64,000 nucleotides of DNA, taken from assembly GCA_030765055.1 (NCBI GenBank), contig CM060955.1, forward strand, positions 152,969,469 to 153,033,468. The letters run 5' to 3'. The translations under genes and the position numbers were made by a program. The notes beneath the pieces were generated by a model. It worked only from the letters and a program-made list of their open reading frames with translations. It did not search any database and was not told the origin of the DNA. This DNA is from Mantis religiosa. Its lineage: Eukaryota > Arthropoda > Insecta > Mantodea > Mantidae. Positions within the stretch are counted from its first letter, which is position 1; every line of letters starts with the position of its first letter. Below are positions 42,380 to 52,700 of the stretch, piece after piece.

Positions 42380-42470
42380 ACTTGTGACACAGCAAGCCAT
42401 AAAAGCGATAGCTAATGGCAGGGCGGCAATGTCAGGGGCAAAGAATATGTAAACAAACTGGAGATGTTCA
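42380..42470 (+). mobile_element. LINE-A internal fragment
   Basis: CATAAAAGCGATAGCTAATG then GCAGGGCGGCAA and AAACTGGAGATGTTCA match 43700-43775 of the LINE-A copy downstream. A short, isolated scrap. Confidence 0.55.
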
Positions 42471-42984
42471 ACGTGTGAACACATGTAGTGTGTAGATATA
42501 TCGATACAAAACCAATATTTCACTGGGAACTCGCAATTTGACAGTTGAATTAAGACAAAGCATTTTAAGAAAACGGTGTATCTATGTGTACAAACATAAC
42601 TGAAAAATGAAAACTCCCTTGCTTTTGTTTGGCCCCAAAAACAATGTTGTGTATTTATTTGGTATTGTTATTGAGAGTTTAAAAAGTAAAGAAGTATGTT
42701 TTAAAATGTTATAATGTTTATATGAAGTATGTGGAAGTGAAATTGTAAGAATAGATAAACAAGATATGTATATAACAGGCCATGAGTGGCACGTGTATAA
42801 AGAAATAGGCGGTTGCTATGGGAACAGAAAATCAATTTTCGAGACGATACGTGAGGAAATAGACGAATGGTCGCGTGAGTGTGTAAGAAGAGTTATTGTA
42901 TGCATAGATAGATCTTGTTGAAATATACAATTTATGTCAAATAAATTAATTGGACATTTACGTGGTTAGGATTTCACGGACAAA
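42471..42984. other. unassigned stretch
   Basis: AT-rich with no supported feature. The segment 42770-42960 ends in AAATAAATTAATTGGACATT, vaguely like an LTR end, without supporting structure. Confidence 0.4.
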
Positions 42985-43570
42985 GAGAGTGACCTCTCGT
43001 GGCCTTTGATTATCACGTATTGTATCTAAGAATATCTACTCTACAAATGAGAAACTCAAAATATTTGAATCCTACTACCAAACAGTATTTCGTAGTACCG
43101 AAAATCCTGAATTTGATAGAAAAGACTATCAAGAAATATAACCACATACACCAATACAGCCATCTCTTCAATCCATTATTAACTGCTCCACAATTTAACT
43201 CTAACGACGACACTGAAAAATTAATAAAACTCGACGATTTCACAAACACAATTAAACACCAGGACCGGATAGCATTACCTACACGATGCTTAAAAACATT
43301 ACACATGCGATGATGAAGAAAATTGTAGCTCTCTACGACCTAATACTACGAAATGGATACAACCCTCAAATTTGGAAACGAGCCCATCTCATTCTACTAG
43401 AAAAACCTGGAAAAACCAACACAAACTACAAAAATTATAGACCAATCTCCTTGACAGCGACATTATCCAAAAGACTTGAAAAAATTATCGTCAAACGTTT
43501 CAAGAATTTCTTAGAAAGTAGAAACCTCATACCTGAAACTCAAGCTGGCTATAGATCAAACATAGCATAG
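42985..43570 (+). pseudogene. LINE reverse transcriptase N-terminal fragment
   Basis: Two overlapping frames. The second (43250-43570) reads TPGPDSI, IWKRAHLILLEKPGK, YRPISLTATLSKRLEKII and LIPETQAGYR, the first conserved RT blocks of non-LTR retrotransposons. The first frame (42999-43313) supplies the preceding linker, and a frameshift near 43250 joins them. The motif-A Asp and YADD box are not present; LINE-A post-RT sequence begins at once at 43572, so the RT core has been deleted or two elements abut. Confidence 0.8.
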
Positions 43571-43571
43571 A

Positions 43572-44180
43572 TGTTTCTCTATAATTACTCTGCTCAGGAA
43601 AGGAGAGGAATGGTTCATAGGAGACCAAAAGGTAGAAGTGGTGAACAAGTATGACTATTTAGGTGTAAGGATGTGTAGCAGTGGAGGATGGGCTGCACAA
43701 GTCATAAAAGTGATAGCTAATGGCAGGGCAGCAAAGTTAGTGGTAAGAATATGTAAATATAAACTGGAGATGTCAGTTAGATGGTTAGAAAGAATGTATG
43801 AAGCGGTCGTTGAAGCCAGAACAATGTATGCAGTGGAGGTATGGGGCACATCATATACGGATTGTTTTGCAAAGAACTACTAGGCTGCCAAAATCGGCAA
43901 CAAGAGAAGTGACATTACTAGAATTGTGTAATACAAAAAGGAGGGGAATAATAATAGAGAGAATACTGAAATTCTGGTATAAGTGTATTAAAGGCAGAAA
44001 GGGGAATTATTGACTCTGTGCATGAAGCAACAGAAAAGAATTAAAAATACAAATAGTTGATCGGAATTGGTAAGAATGATATTAAAAATAGGCATGGGAG
44101 ATTTATGGCTAGCAGAGGAGACAAATTATAGCGGTTTTTGGAAGGAAGTGAGAACTAGACTACAAGACATATTGTATAGT
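43572..44180 (+). pseudogene. LINE-A post-RT coding part
   Basis: The frame at 43638-43883 has NKYDYLGVRMCSSGGW, CKYKLEMSVRWLERMYEAV and TMYAVEVWG; the continuation 43880-44160 carries ATREVTLLEL, ERILKFWYKC and a MILKIGMGDLW segment. Similar to 37302-37921. Repeat D interrupts it at 44180. Confidence 0.72.
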
Positions 44181-44482
44181 AACGCAAAGATTGTCCCTGT
44201 AAGGAATGTGCTGTGGGACAAGGACAGCGAATGTGTGTGGCAGAGAACGCCTGCTACACAGGGAGCATATCGTTAAAAAAACGTGTGCCCTATTCACTCT
44301 GCACATTAAAACCGAGAAGATTCATTCACAAAAGTAGAAGCCGTCAGAATGTTTTTGAATGGTCTGTAACTGTACTGACATGGGGTGTCATAAACCTGTC
44401 CAGAGAGGGAGTGGGAACCTTGGCCAACTCCCCTGGTCTCTTCCCTCGGAGACTTACTCTCCTGTGGAGGAGTATAGATAAG
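44180..44482 (+). repeat. dispersed repeat D, copy 2
   Basis: Close match to 7738-8030. It interrupts LINE-A. The flanks TATAGTAACGCAA (left) and TATAGATAAGCAA (right) may be an imperfect target duplication. Confidence 0.68.
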
Positions 44483-44900
44483 CAAGAGGTATGGAAAAGT
44501 ACTGAAGAAGAGAGATTTTTGAAATTTTATAAGCAATTAAAGATAGAATGTGATAGGGAAATATATATATAGATCAATGTGACAAAACTGGAAGAGAAGG
44601 CATAACATGGATGAGGGTAGGAATAATATATCTAAAAGGGTTAAGAAGTAATGAGGTAGGAATATGTGAATTTTGTGGAGGTGAAGAAAGCACTGTTCAT
44701 TACCTGATAGAATGTAAGGAGTTAACAAATTACAGGGGGAGAATATGGGATAAGAAATAGGACAGTGTGAGCAAAGAGGTAGTGGCGTTACGTATGTTAA
44801 CGGGGATGGGAGAAAAGAAAAATAGATGTATAGGAGATTTCTTATATAGGATAAGAGAAAAGTGGATTAGGATAAAATAAGAGAAGGTCAAGAAGAAATG
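44483..44900 (+). pseudogene. LINE-A C-terminus with CCHC knuckle
   Basis: Continues after repeat D. Reads REGITWMRVG, then CEFCGGEESTVHYLIEC, an intact CX2CX8HX4C arrangement by my count, then YRGRIW and a stop. The downstream tail matches the VRSFGEFLQ-type segment of other copies in worn form. Confidence 0.72.
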
Positions 44901-46295
44901 ACATCAAAGTGCTAAGGAAAACCAAAGGCTTATAGCCAGGGGACCTGAGTCAGCAAGTAAATCTTAGGGTCATAATTCCATGTAATTTTACAGGGGGATA
45001 CAATAGTGCATGATATTTATTAAATTTTATTGTACTGAATTTGTAATGGATACTGTACAAATAAATATAAAATATTAAATACCATATCAAACTTGTGACA
45101 CCATACCTTGGGATGTGTTGACGGATGTGCTGATTTTTCGATGAAGAGAACATCTTGCGTACGGTAAAGTTTTTAATCAATCTTTCTCAAGGTCTAAGAA
45201 ACTGAACTTAATAAAGCGGCCTATATGTTACCATTTACACTTTTAATGTATTGGATGTATAAGATATTTAACACTTACGGAGGATATATTGCTACAAGAA
45301 CTATATTTAAAGGTTTAAAATTTTTCTGAGAAAACTAAAACGGTAACGAACGTATACGGTAGTTATATGTGAAGAAATAAACCTAAAGTGCTAACTCCTA
45401 ACATACAGGTACTGGTTTTTGTAATTATGTCTCCAGTTGGTTTCTTTTTGAACGCACCTTATTACATATATGCTTAATATACAATAACACTGAAAACATT
45501 GGATTAAAGATTTAAAAAAACTCCAGTTAAGGTACTCTTAAAGTATACTAACTAGCGAAAGAGGAAGTAAAGTAACTGCTTAAAATACTGCAGAAATACA
45601 AAAATAGTGACATCAGGAAGTACGTCTATAATAAACAAATGAAAATAGTAATACTTAACAAGTAGAAAAAGCATGCAGAGTTAATACCCACAATAGAAAC
45701 CATTCATGGAAGAGAGAATAGCTCAGAATAGAAAAGCATTACTTCTAAGAATTACTGAATGAGGTAGAAGGTCACATTCCTCTCAGCATCTCCATGCTTA
45801 AGACAGAAATGTTAAAAAAGAAAGAACATGCGTAGATATATTTTAAGTAAAAGAAGTTCGCGAACGTTCCAACCCAAATGTTAGTTGTAAAGCGTATTAG
45901 AAGCTTTAGATAAAGCAATCATTAAAACGACAAAGCAAGTGTTGAATTAGTTAAGTGCTTTCCCAAGAGTTGACTTACTCTAAAATTGTGAGCGCGGTTG
46001 GGGTGCACCCATTTATCAAGCCTGCGTGTCCGGAGCACTGTTAAGGGAACTTTGCAGACATCTAGATCCCCGCAGCGCCTGCGCATTAAAACACAAGCGT
46101 TAAGCGTTGTTGAGGTAGGTGTATGTATGCATACATCAGCTAAAATATTTCTAGTAAAGCTCTGAAAATACACATTAACCCTTCATGCTTTCAGACCTTG
46201 TTTGAAAGGATTAAGTTTTGTTAAGTTGTTTTGTACGGTTGTGAACACGCTCACAAAGGAAAAAAATATTCCCCAGAACGTAATTCTTTATAATC
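44901..46295. other. unassigned AT-rich stretch
   Basis: No supported gene, repeat or transposon motif in about 1.4 kb. Confidence 0.5.
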
Positions 46296-46297
46296 TA

Positions 46298-47592
46298 TGA
46301 GGACTGTTTAATAAATAATGATCACAACTTTTTCTTGAAAACGTACCTTTACTCATCCTCATAATTTTAATGGTTCTTATCAATTGTCTCCCCTGAATAC
46401 GATGCACTTGTCCCAATGTTTCTACCAGTCTTCAAAGACATGCTGGAAACCATTTTTTCAGAGATCCTTCAAAATCGTCTCCGCAGCCTTCACCACTGCT
46501 TCTGACGATGGATAATGCCTCCCACGAAGGGGTTTCTTCAAACTCGGTAATAGAAAAAAGTCAAATGGGGCTAAATGCGAACTAAAGGGAGGGTGAGGGA
46601 TGCACTTCACGTTGATTTTTGCAAGATATTCAGCAACAACATTGACAATATAAAGCCACGCATTATCGTGGTGTAGCATCCAGCCTGCTTCACGGAAATG
46701 TGGTCTTTTGCAGCTGATATGGACTAGCAATGTTTCCAGGACATCCCTGTAGTATTGTCCAGTTACTGATGTGTGTGCAGGTACAGCAAGCTGATAAATC
46801 ATTCCATGAATATCAAAGAATGAGATGAGCCTAACTTTCCCAGCAGAAGCAACCACTTTTGCTTTTTTTGGGGGGGAGGTTGGTGATCAAGGAGATTTCG
46901 AAACTGAGCTTTGCTGTTTGCTCTCAGGATCAAAATGATGTAGCCAAGTTTCATTAGCAGTGATTACGTTTCAAAGAAACTCCGGATCTTCCTCTAGCAT
47001 CAACTATAATTGCATGCAGAGATGCAAGCGAATGTCGTTTTGTTCGGGAATCAACAGTCTTAGAACCCATCGCGCACAAACACGTCTCATGTGTAATTTT
47101 TCTGTCACCACCGTGTGGGTGGCACACAATTTAATGTTCAGTGTTTCAAAAAGTGATCTTAAGGTAATTGGTCGATCCTCTCTCACAATGACAGCAGCAG
47201 TGTTGATGTTTTCTTCCGTAAGAGCAGTAACTGGAGCACCGGGTCCACCTTCCTTTGAAATTGTCTCCCTTATTTAAACATTTTAAATCACCTTCGAGCT
47301 GTGCTGTAGGAAAAGACAGACTCTCCATAGACCTCAACTGAAGATTTGTTGAGACGAAAGCAGAATTTCAAAGCCACATATTGTTCCTCGCGTGTTACCT
47401 CCATTACAGCGGTAGGCGATACTGATGCCTGAACTTGCCTTGTTCTCACAGGCGAGTATTAGGAATACCAACAATGAAACTGCTAAGACGTGTTTGTTTC
47501 ACATTCAGCTAACAGAATATAATACGATTGAATTTTATTGCGAAAAATTATGACCGTAAAAATTATGATCATTCTTTATTGAACAGCCCTCG
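46298..47592 (-). pseudogene. mariner A3, full-length element, inactive
   Basis: 1295 bp between TA dinucleotides, with inverted ends (GGGCTGTTCAATAAAGAATG at right; worn at left). Read on minus: start-like MEVTREEQYVALKF near 47404, a helix-turn-helix region in two frames, RRVCARWVLRLLIP near 47090, TANETWLHHFDPES near 46950 (first Asp to Asn), a frame 46856-46458 with FFDIHGMIYQ, HHDNAW (second Asp) and FSSHLAPFDFF (third Asp kept). It preserves the family's full layout and shows what copies 1 and 2 have lost. Confidence 0.88.
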
Positions 47593-47594
47593 TA

Positions 47595-48134
47595 TCTCAA
47601 CGTAGTTTAATCCTGCTGTAAACATCTGGATAGGAAGAGAGATAGAGACAGAGATACTGAGACGGAAAAGGGTAAAGCTGTTGATTGGTTCTGCGAAGTT
47701 AATGAGCGTTTTCTTTTATTTGCATACGTACGATAAACCCCTCCTATAAGTACAGTACTGTAAGTGGTTTTCTGATCACTGCTCTGTGCGAGCTAATTTG
47801 GGAGAGAGAAAAGTATTCAAATGTTTCAATTCTTATAAACGTAATAGCCCCACATTTTACCTTTCTGCTTCACATACCACATAGATGTGTTCCGTATACT
47901 ATATGCAGATTAGACAGAAGACAGGTGAAATTATACAGTCTAACAACTTATTTTGTTAAATTAAGCTCATTTTATTTAACAATTACCAGAGGACACTGCT
48001 ATTATATAATATTTTTGCATTCCTATACCAGGTAGCTCTCTCACAACGAGGTCTATAGAGTTGAATGCTGATTGAGATGTTATTGTTTATAGTGTGGAGT
48101 TGCTTTTGATATTTAACGCTGTATTTCCCGTACC
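47595..48134. other. unassigned stretch
   Basis: No supported feature between mariner A3 and the family B pair. Confidence 0.45.
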
Positions 48135-48656
48135 TACGTACGGGAGGGGATCCTTCCCCTGCAGCTGCTGTGGTGCGATCGCTGCGGACTCCTAGCACTC
48201 GTGGTACCTCTGACGTTACTAGAGGAACCTCGGGCCGAACTGCCGAGTGCCTCCCATAGGGGAGTTGTTCGGAATGGGTTGGACTCGAGGAGGCAGTGGT
48301 TCCGATACTCGCGGGTGATCGGGTACGTCTCCGGACGGGGTTGAGGGAAGCCATATATTCCCGCGTACTAGCCTGCACAGCTAGTAGTAGGTGTGCTAGA
48401 TCAGAGGCGGCCCCATAGAGGTTGATCGGTAGGCTTCCCCTTTGGGTTGGCGCGCGTAAGTGGCGTAAACACTTCCAACCCATCTTGTGTTTTCGGACCA
48501 AATGTGGGGCCTTGTAAGCTTCTAGGTCTTTCCCAATGGAAAGCGCAACGGAGAACGCCGGGCGCCCTTCAGGGACAGCTTGGTAACTTCCTGGCCTTGA
48601 GAGGCAGATCAGTCTCACCTTGTGAAGACTGCCCTTGTAAATATCCTCGTTTTATC
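48135..48656 (-). repeat. family B, copy 3 (tandem with copy 4)
   Basis: Reverse-oriented. Read on minus it has CACTTACGCGCGCC, TGTGCAGGCTAGTACGCGGG, CTCGAGTCCAACCC and GTTCGGCCCGAGGTTCCTCT, parallel to 22193-22461. The frame 48618-47983 shares MASLNPVRRRTRSP and RPEVPLVTSEVPRVLGVRS with copies 1 and 4. The 5' part (48560-48656) is diverged. Confidence 0.75.
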
Positions 48657-48657
48657 T

Positions 48658-49184
48658 GCCCTGGTAGAGGAGGGGATCCGTCCCCTTCAACTGCCGTTGT
48701 GCGGGGGCTGCGAACCCCTAGCACTCCTGGTACCTCTGACGTTACTAGAGGAACCTCGGGCCGAACATTCGAGCCCCTCCCTGATTGGGAGTTGTTCGGA
48801 TTGGGTTGGACTCGAGGGGGCAGTGGTTTCCGATACCCGTGGGGGATTGGGTACGTCTCCGGAAAGGGTTGAGGGATGCCAATCACGTACTAGCCAGCAT
48901 AGCTAGAATGTGGGCTAGATCACCAGGCGACCCCACCGAGGTCATATCGGTAGCCTTCCCATGTTAGAGTCGCCGCCCGTAAGTGGCGTATCCACTTCCA
49001 TTCCATCTTGATTCCATAGGACCAGATTGGGGGGGCGGTTGTTAGCCTCTAGGTCTTGCCCTATTGAAAGCCCCATGGAGGCGCCGGGCGCCCTTTTAGG
49101 ACAGCTCAGAAGTCCCTGGTCGAAGAAGGCCCGGGACCTTGGTCCTACGGGTCCAGGACTAATAGGAGTAGAAGCTCTGACATT
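48658..49184 (-). repeat. family B, copy 4 (tandem with copy 3)
   Basis: Head-to-tail with copy 3. Minus-strand frame 48886-48569 shares NVRPEVPLVTSEVPGVLGVR and AVEGDGSPPLP with the other copies. The right end (49100-49184) corresponds to the CTACTCCTATTAGTCCTGGA start of the element. GC content is clearly above the surrounding DNA. Confidence 0.75.
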
Positions 49185-49329
49185 AACGTTTTACCTGTAT
49201 TTCCTATACATCTCGCGTATACCTCACAAGCCCAGGAACACTTATGTTTATGTAATTTAAAATCAGTAAGCTTTTCATCATAGAGTAGGCCAGTGCTTGT
49301 GTCGAAATTATGTGTAAACACAATATAGG

Positions 49330-49640
49330 CAAACATTTAAAAAGTGGCGAGGGGCTAATGATCGCGTTTTATTTCGCGGTGCTTAAAGAAAGAAACCCGG
49401 AATCGTCTATAAAAACATTGAGAAAGGAACTGGTGATCACCTTGGTGTTTCCTCAAGTAGTGTATTATATGTAATGTTAGAATGGAACAGCAAGCATCCG
49501 GAACTCTAAGAACATCAGGAAAATCGCGTAAATGCAAACAGCTCGTTTAGAAATACGACGATTTTACGAAAAGTGCTGTACACAGTAAAGTTCGTGATTA
49601 TTTCCTCAGAAATGCACCAACTCAACTCCATCCCTCCAAC
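49330..49640 (+). pseudogene. DDE_3-type transposase, N-terminal scrap
   Basis: A broken plus-strand reading gives TSGKSRKCKQLV, KYDDFTKSAVHSKVRDYF and NAPTQLHP, parallel to the basic linker and DNFTCDLIRREIYRFY segment of the relic at 21.6 kb. Stops interrupt it and no catalytic block remains. Confidence 0.5.
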
Positions 49641-49904
49641 GCTCCATCCCTCCATCCCTCCATTTACTGTCTAGAAGTTGGCACTGCTGTATATACTGCT
49701 AGTGTTGCAAAACTTACTTGGGTACATGTAGCGTCTAGCACGTGGCGAGTTGAGTCAGCTCCGCCTTGTTGTTTACAGCAGGATTAAACTTGCGTGAGAT
49801 AGAGTTAACAATTGCATTTGCACAAATTGTTATTAAGAGCCGAACTCTTTTCAACATCACTTAACGAAATTATCCATACGTAAAGGTAACATTTTCATTC
49901 CAGA

Positions 49905-50440
49905 AGCTACGGATTCAACCCGAGCTGGATGGCTCAGATGATTTCGTCTGGGGTCCACATTCGGGTGGACCGGGTTTGATTCCCGTGGTCGAAATACCTG
50001 ATCCATGTTTTTTTCCGGGTTTCTCCGGTTCGCCAGTCTAATCCTGGTCAGATTAATTATATCCCCCAAATTTCCTGTCACTACATTTCATCTTCATGAC
50101 CATTTCACACCATCTCTCATCTGGTGGTCTCTTAAAGGGTGGAAGTGTCGGCGGGAATCTTGGTGTTGCATGGCAGGATGATATGCTCTTGGTACAACCT
50201 CCTCTGATATGACCGTACCGGTCTCCGAACCCGGTCTGGTGAAGGCGTTTCAGGACCACGGTAGATGGGATGACAGTTCTACTGGTTCGTCGAGGAGTTA
50301 AGCGTAGAACGCTTGCCCTTCTTCACGTCCTGGCTCTTTGGGATATCCAGCCTCCGTCTCCTCTCGCCTCATCCTTCCTCCCGGGGATGCCCCATTTGGG
50401 GTCATATGTCCAATAGACCAATAAATAGGTAAAATATGAA
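49905..50440 (+). mobile_element. SINE-D (tRNA-derived, about 500 bp)
   Basis: A box TGGCTCAGATG near 49929 and B box GGTTTGATTCC near 49973 in a tRNA-like arrangement, then a body with TTTTTTCCGGGTTTCTCCGG, a CTCATCTGGTGG segment and an end in CCAATAAATAGG. Only one copy is seen here, so the ends are estimates. The TTCCGGGTTTCTCCGGTT block resembles the centre of SINE-A. Confidence 0.6.
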
Positions 50441-50469
50441 GCTATTAACAGTGAAGTAAACAAATATAT

Positions 50470-50940
50470 ACAAATATAACAATGTGTAGCTTAAAACTTC
50501 ACTTATTTTATAAGCAATGATGATACTTCTATTATAAATTGTCCGGGATGCGATTTCATGTAAACGTTTTATATATCCTCAGCAGGAAACAAAACTGTTG
50601 TCATCGTTACGAACGCTAAATGTTAACATTTTCTTGTTAGTACTACCAAATCTGAAAATGAAACAAATTTAAAAGCAGAATCGACTGCTGGTATTTCAAA
50701 ATCCACTACGCGATGTTTCTTTTTTAAAATAAATACTTTTTCCCAAACCATTATACCTATCGAATGATTTAATTGTTTTAATAATTTAACTTCAGGATTT
50801 ATTTCATGGTTAAATGACCAAAAATGATCTGCCACGGCCGATTTATCAGTTTGTTTATACTTAATGTTACGAAAATGTTCTTTCGTTCTGTTTTCCAAGC
50901 TACGTTTTTTCATTCCAATATAAACTTTATCACAGTCTAA
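50470..50940 (-). pseudogene. Penelope-like element 3' end with GIY-YIG endonuclease, minus copy
   Basis: Minus-strand reading from 50940: CDKVYIGMKKRSLENRTKEHFRN (given here as CDKVYIGMKKRSLENR then TKEHFRN) is the YIG..R..EH core of a GIY-YIG nuclease, followed by AVADHFWSFNHEIN and MVWEKVFILKKK. This nuclease lies at the C-terminus of Penelope-like retroelements. The reverse transcriptase is absent. The 3' UTR at 50600-50470 matches the plus copy, to which this unit is joined back to back. Confidence 0.8.
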
Positions 50941-51301
50941 ACATTAAATACATTAGCATTAAGTATAAACAGACTGATAAATCGGCCGTAGCAGATCATT
51001 TTTGGTCATTTAACCATGAAATAAATCCAGAAGTTAAATTATTAAAACAAATAAATGGTCCGATAGATTTAATGATTTGGGAAAATATATTTATTTTAGA
51101 AAACAAACAAACAAACATCGCGTAATGAATTTTGAAATACCGGCAATCGTTTCTATTTTTAAATTGTTTTATGATCAGATTTTGGTAGTACTAACCAGAA
51201 CATTTTACCATCTAGCGTTCGTAACTCTGACGACAGCTGAGGATGTGTAAAAGTTTTACATGAAATCGCGATCCCAGAAAATTTATAAGAAAATCATCAT
51301 A

Positions 51302-51332
51302 CGAGGGCTATCCAGAAAGTAGATTACGTTTT
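51302..51332 (+). repeat. mariner D left terminal inverted repeat
   Basis: 31 bp, exact inverse of 52606-52636; next to TA at 51300-51301. Confidence 0.95.
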
Positions 51333-51400
51333 GGAATAAAAAGTAAACAAAGTATAGGAAACAAATTTTATTATATACAGATGAAAGCCACACTCAAATA

Positions 51401-52474
51401 CTACTTTTCAACATAGTCACCATTCAAATTAAGGCATTTATCGTAGCGATGTACGAGCTTGGAAATTCCTTCGTCGAAAAATTCGGCCGCCTGCGCCTTC
51501 AACCACTTCGTTACCTCTTCTTGCAGCTGTGCGTCGTCATCAAAACGCTGCATAGCCAGCCACTTCTTCATTGCTGGGAATAGGTGGAAGTCGCTCGGTG
51601 CCAGGTCGCGACTGTACGGCGGATGAGGAAACAACTCCCACTTAAAAGATTCAAGAACTTCACGAGTGACATTTGCCGTGTGGGGCCGGGCGTTGTCGTG
51701 AATCAACAAGATCTTAGAGCTCAACATTCCTCTGCGCTTGTTTTGAATGGCTCTTCTGAGTTTTTGGAGAGTTTGGCAATACCTTTGAGAGTTTATTGTA
51801 GTGCCTCTTTCCAGGAAGTCCACCAAAATCACACCTTTTCTGTCCCAAAAAACAGTCGCCATCATCTTCCTTGCCGACATTGTTTGCATGCATTTCTTGG
51901 GTTTTTGGGGAGAACTTGTGTGCCCCCACTGCATTGATTGCAATTTCGTTTCACAGTTCACGTGTTTCACCCATGTTTCGTCACCAGTAACGATGCGATC
52001 GAGTAAAGAGTCAGCATCCTTATGGTAAACGTCCAAAAAGTTCAACGCTGCAGCCATTCGCTGATTTTTGTGGTCCTCTGTCAAGATTTTTGGAATCCAT
52101 CTTGCACAAAACTTGTGGTAACCAAGCTTTTCGCTGATGATTTCGTGCAACAAACTTCGCGAAATTTGTGGAAAACTCAAAGAAAGTTCCGTTATTGTGA
52201 ACCTTCGATTTTCACGGACTTTAGCATCGACTTTTTCGACAAGTTCGGCAGTCACTATGCTGGGTCTCCCACTTCGATCTTCGTCGTGAACATTGGTTCG
52301 GCCATTTTTAAATCTGATGACCCACTGACGCACTCCACCTTCAGTGATAATGTTGTCCCCATACACTTCACAAAGCTGCCGATAGATTTCTATCGGTTTA
52401 CAGTTTTTTGCAGTCAGAAATCTTATTACTGCACGCACCTCGCAGCTCGCGGGATTTTCAATTAACGCAGACAT
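51401..52474 (-). CDS. mariner transposase, intact, 357 aa
   Basis: DDE/D transposase that cuts and rejoins element ends in the nucleus, targeting TA. Residues 1-60 form a first helix-turn-helix (VRAVIRFLTAKNCKPIEIYR; second helix about 42-56 ending RQWVIRFKNGRT), a GRPS linker lies at 69-72, and a second helix-turn-helix covers about 94-115 (FTITELSLSFPQISRSLLHE). The catalytic domain has VTGDETW (Asp165), LIHDNARPH (Asp260) and YSRDLAPSDFHLFP (Asp295), spacing DD34D. CARWIPKIL at 123-131 stands where the WVPHEL motif usually is. Length is normal for mariner (about 345-360). The start ATG at 52474 leaves a 162-bp 5' UTR. No frameshift, no stop, all three acids present. Confidence 0.95.
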   Translation of the reverse strand: MSALIENPASCEVRAVIRFLTAKNCKPIEIYRQLCEVYGDNIITEGGVRQWVIRFKNGRTNVHDEDRSGRPSIVTAELVEKVDAKVRENRRFTITELSLSFPQISRSLLHEIISEKLGYHKFCARWIPKILTEDHKNQRMAAALNFLDVYHKDADSLLDRIVTGDETWVKHVNCETKLQSMQWGHTSSPQKPKKCMQTMSARKMMATVFWDRKGVILVDFLERGTTINSQRYCQTLQKLRRAIQNKRRGMLSSKILLIHDNARPHTANVTREVLESFKWELFPHPPYSRDLAPSDFHLFPAMKKWLAMQRFDDDAQLQEEVTKWLKAQAAEFFDEGISKLVHRYDKCLNLNGDYVEK

Positions 52475-52605
52475 TTCAAACCGTCACAGTATCTGAACGG
52501 AGCACAGCACGAACCTCTCACTAGCACGGCTAGATGCCGACTGAGCTGCGCAACGCTCTGACCCCAAGATGCCCGCGCTAGCCCCGCCCCTAGCGGAAAC
52601 AGACG

Positions 52606-52636
52606 AAAACGTAATCTACTTTCTGGATAGCCCTCG
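52606..52636 (-). repeat. mariner D right terminal inverted repeat
   Basis: 31 bp, exact inverse of 51302-51332; followed by TA at 52637-52638. It lies on the transposase 5' side and is the likely transposase-binding end. Confidence 0.95.
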
Positions 52637-52700
52637 TAATTTCTTATAATATAAGTGAAGTTTCAAGTTACAAATTGTTATATTTGTATACAATAGACCA

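Larger units (their letters stand above)
51302..52636 (-). mobile_element. mariner D, complete and apparently intact element
   Basis: 1335 bp bounded by TA on both sides, with perfect 31-bp terminal inverted repeats starting CGAGGGCTATCCAGAAAGTA. It contains one uninterrupted 357-codon transposase. It lies in the 3' UTR of the plus Penelope-like copy; removing it and one TA restores the alignment to the minus copy. Perfect ends plus an open frame point to a recent insertion. Confidence 0.95.
50941..52700 (+). pseudogene. Penelope-like element 3' end, plus copy (mariner D inserted)
   Basis: Plus reading from 50955: KYKQTDKSAVADHFWSFNHE, then INGPIDLMIWENIFIL, then stops. The UTR (CTGAGGATGTGTAAAAG, ACATGAAATCGCG) runs to 51300, is interrupted by mariner D, and resumes at 52639 with TTCTTATAATATAAGTGAAG, matching the minus copy without a break. 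It starts further into the nuclease than the minus copy. Confidence 0.78.

Noticed and set aside
48447..48872. 141-codon plus-strand ORF
   Set aside because: Runs antisense across the junction of two family B copies; openness follows from high GC. The minus-strand frame is the one shared between copies.
51584..52465. Plus-strand ORFs of 117, 75 and 147 codons
   Set aside because: Antisense shadows of the intact mariner transposase.
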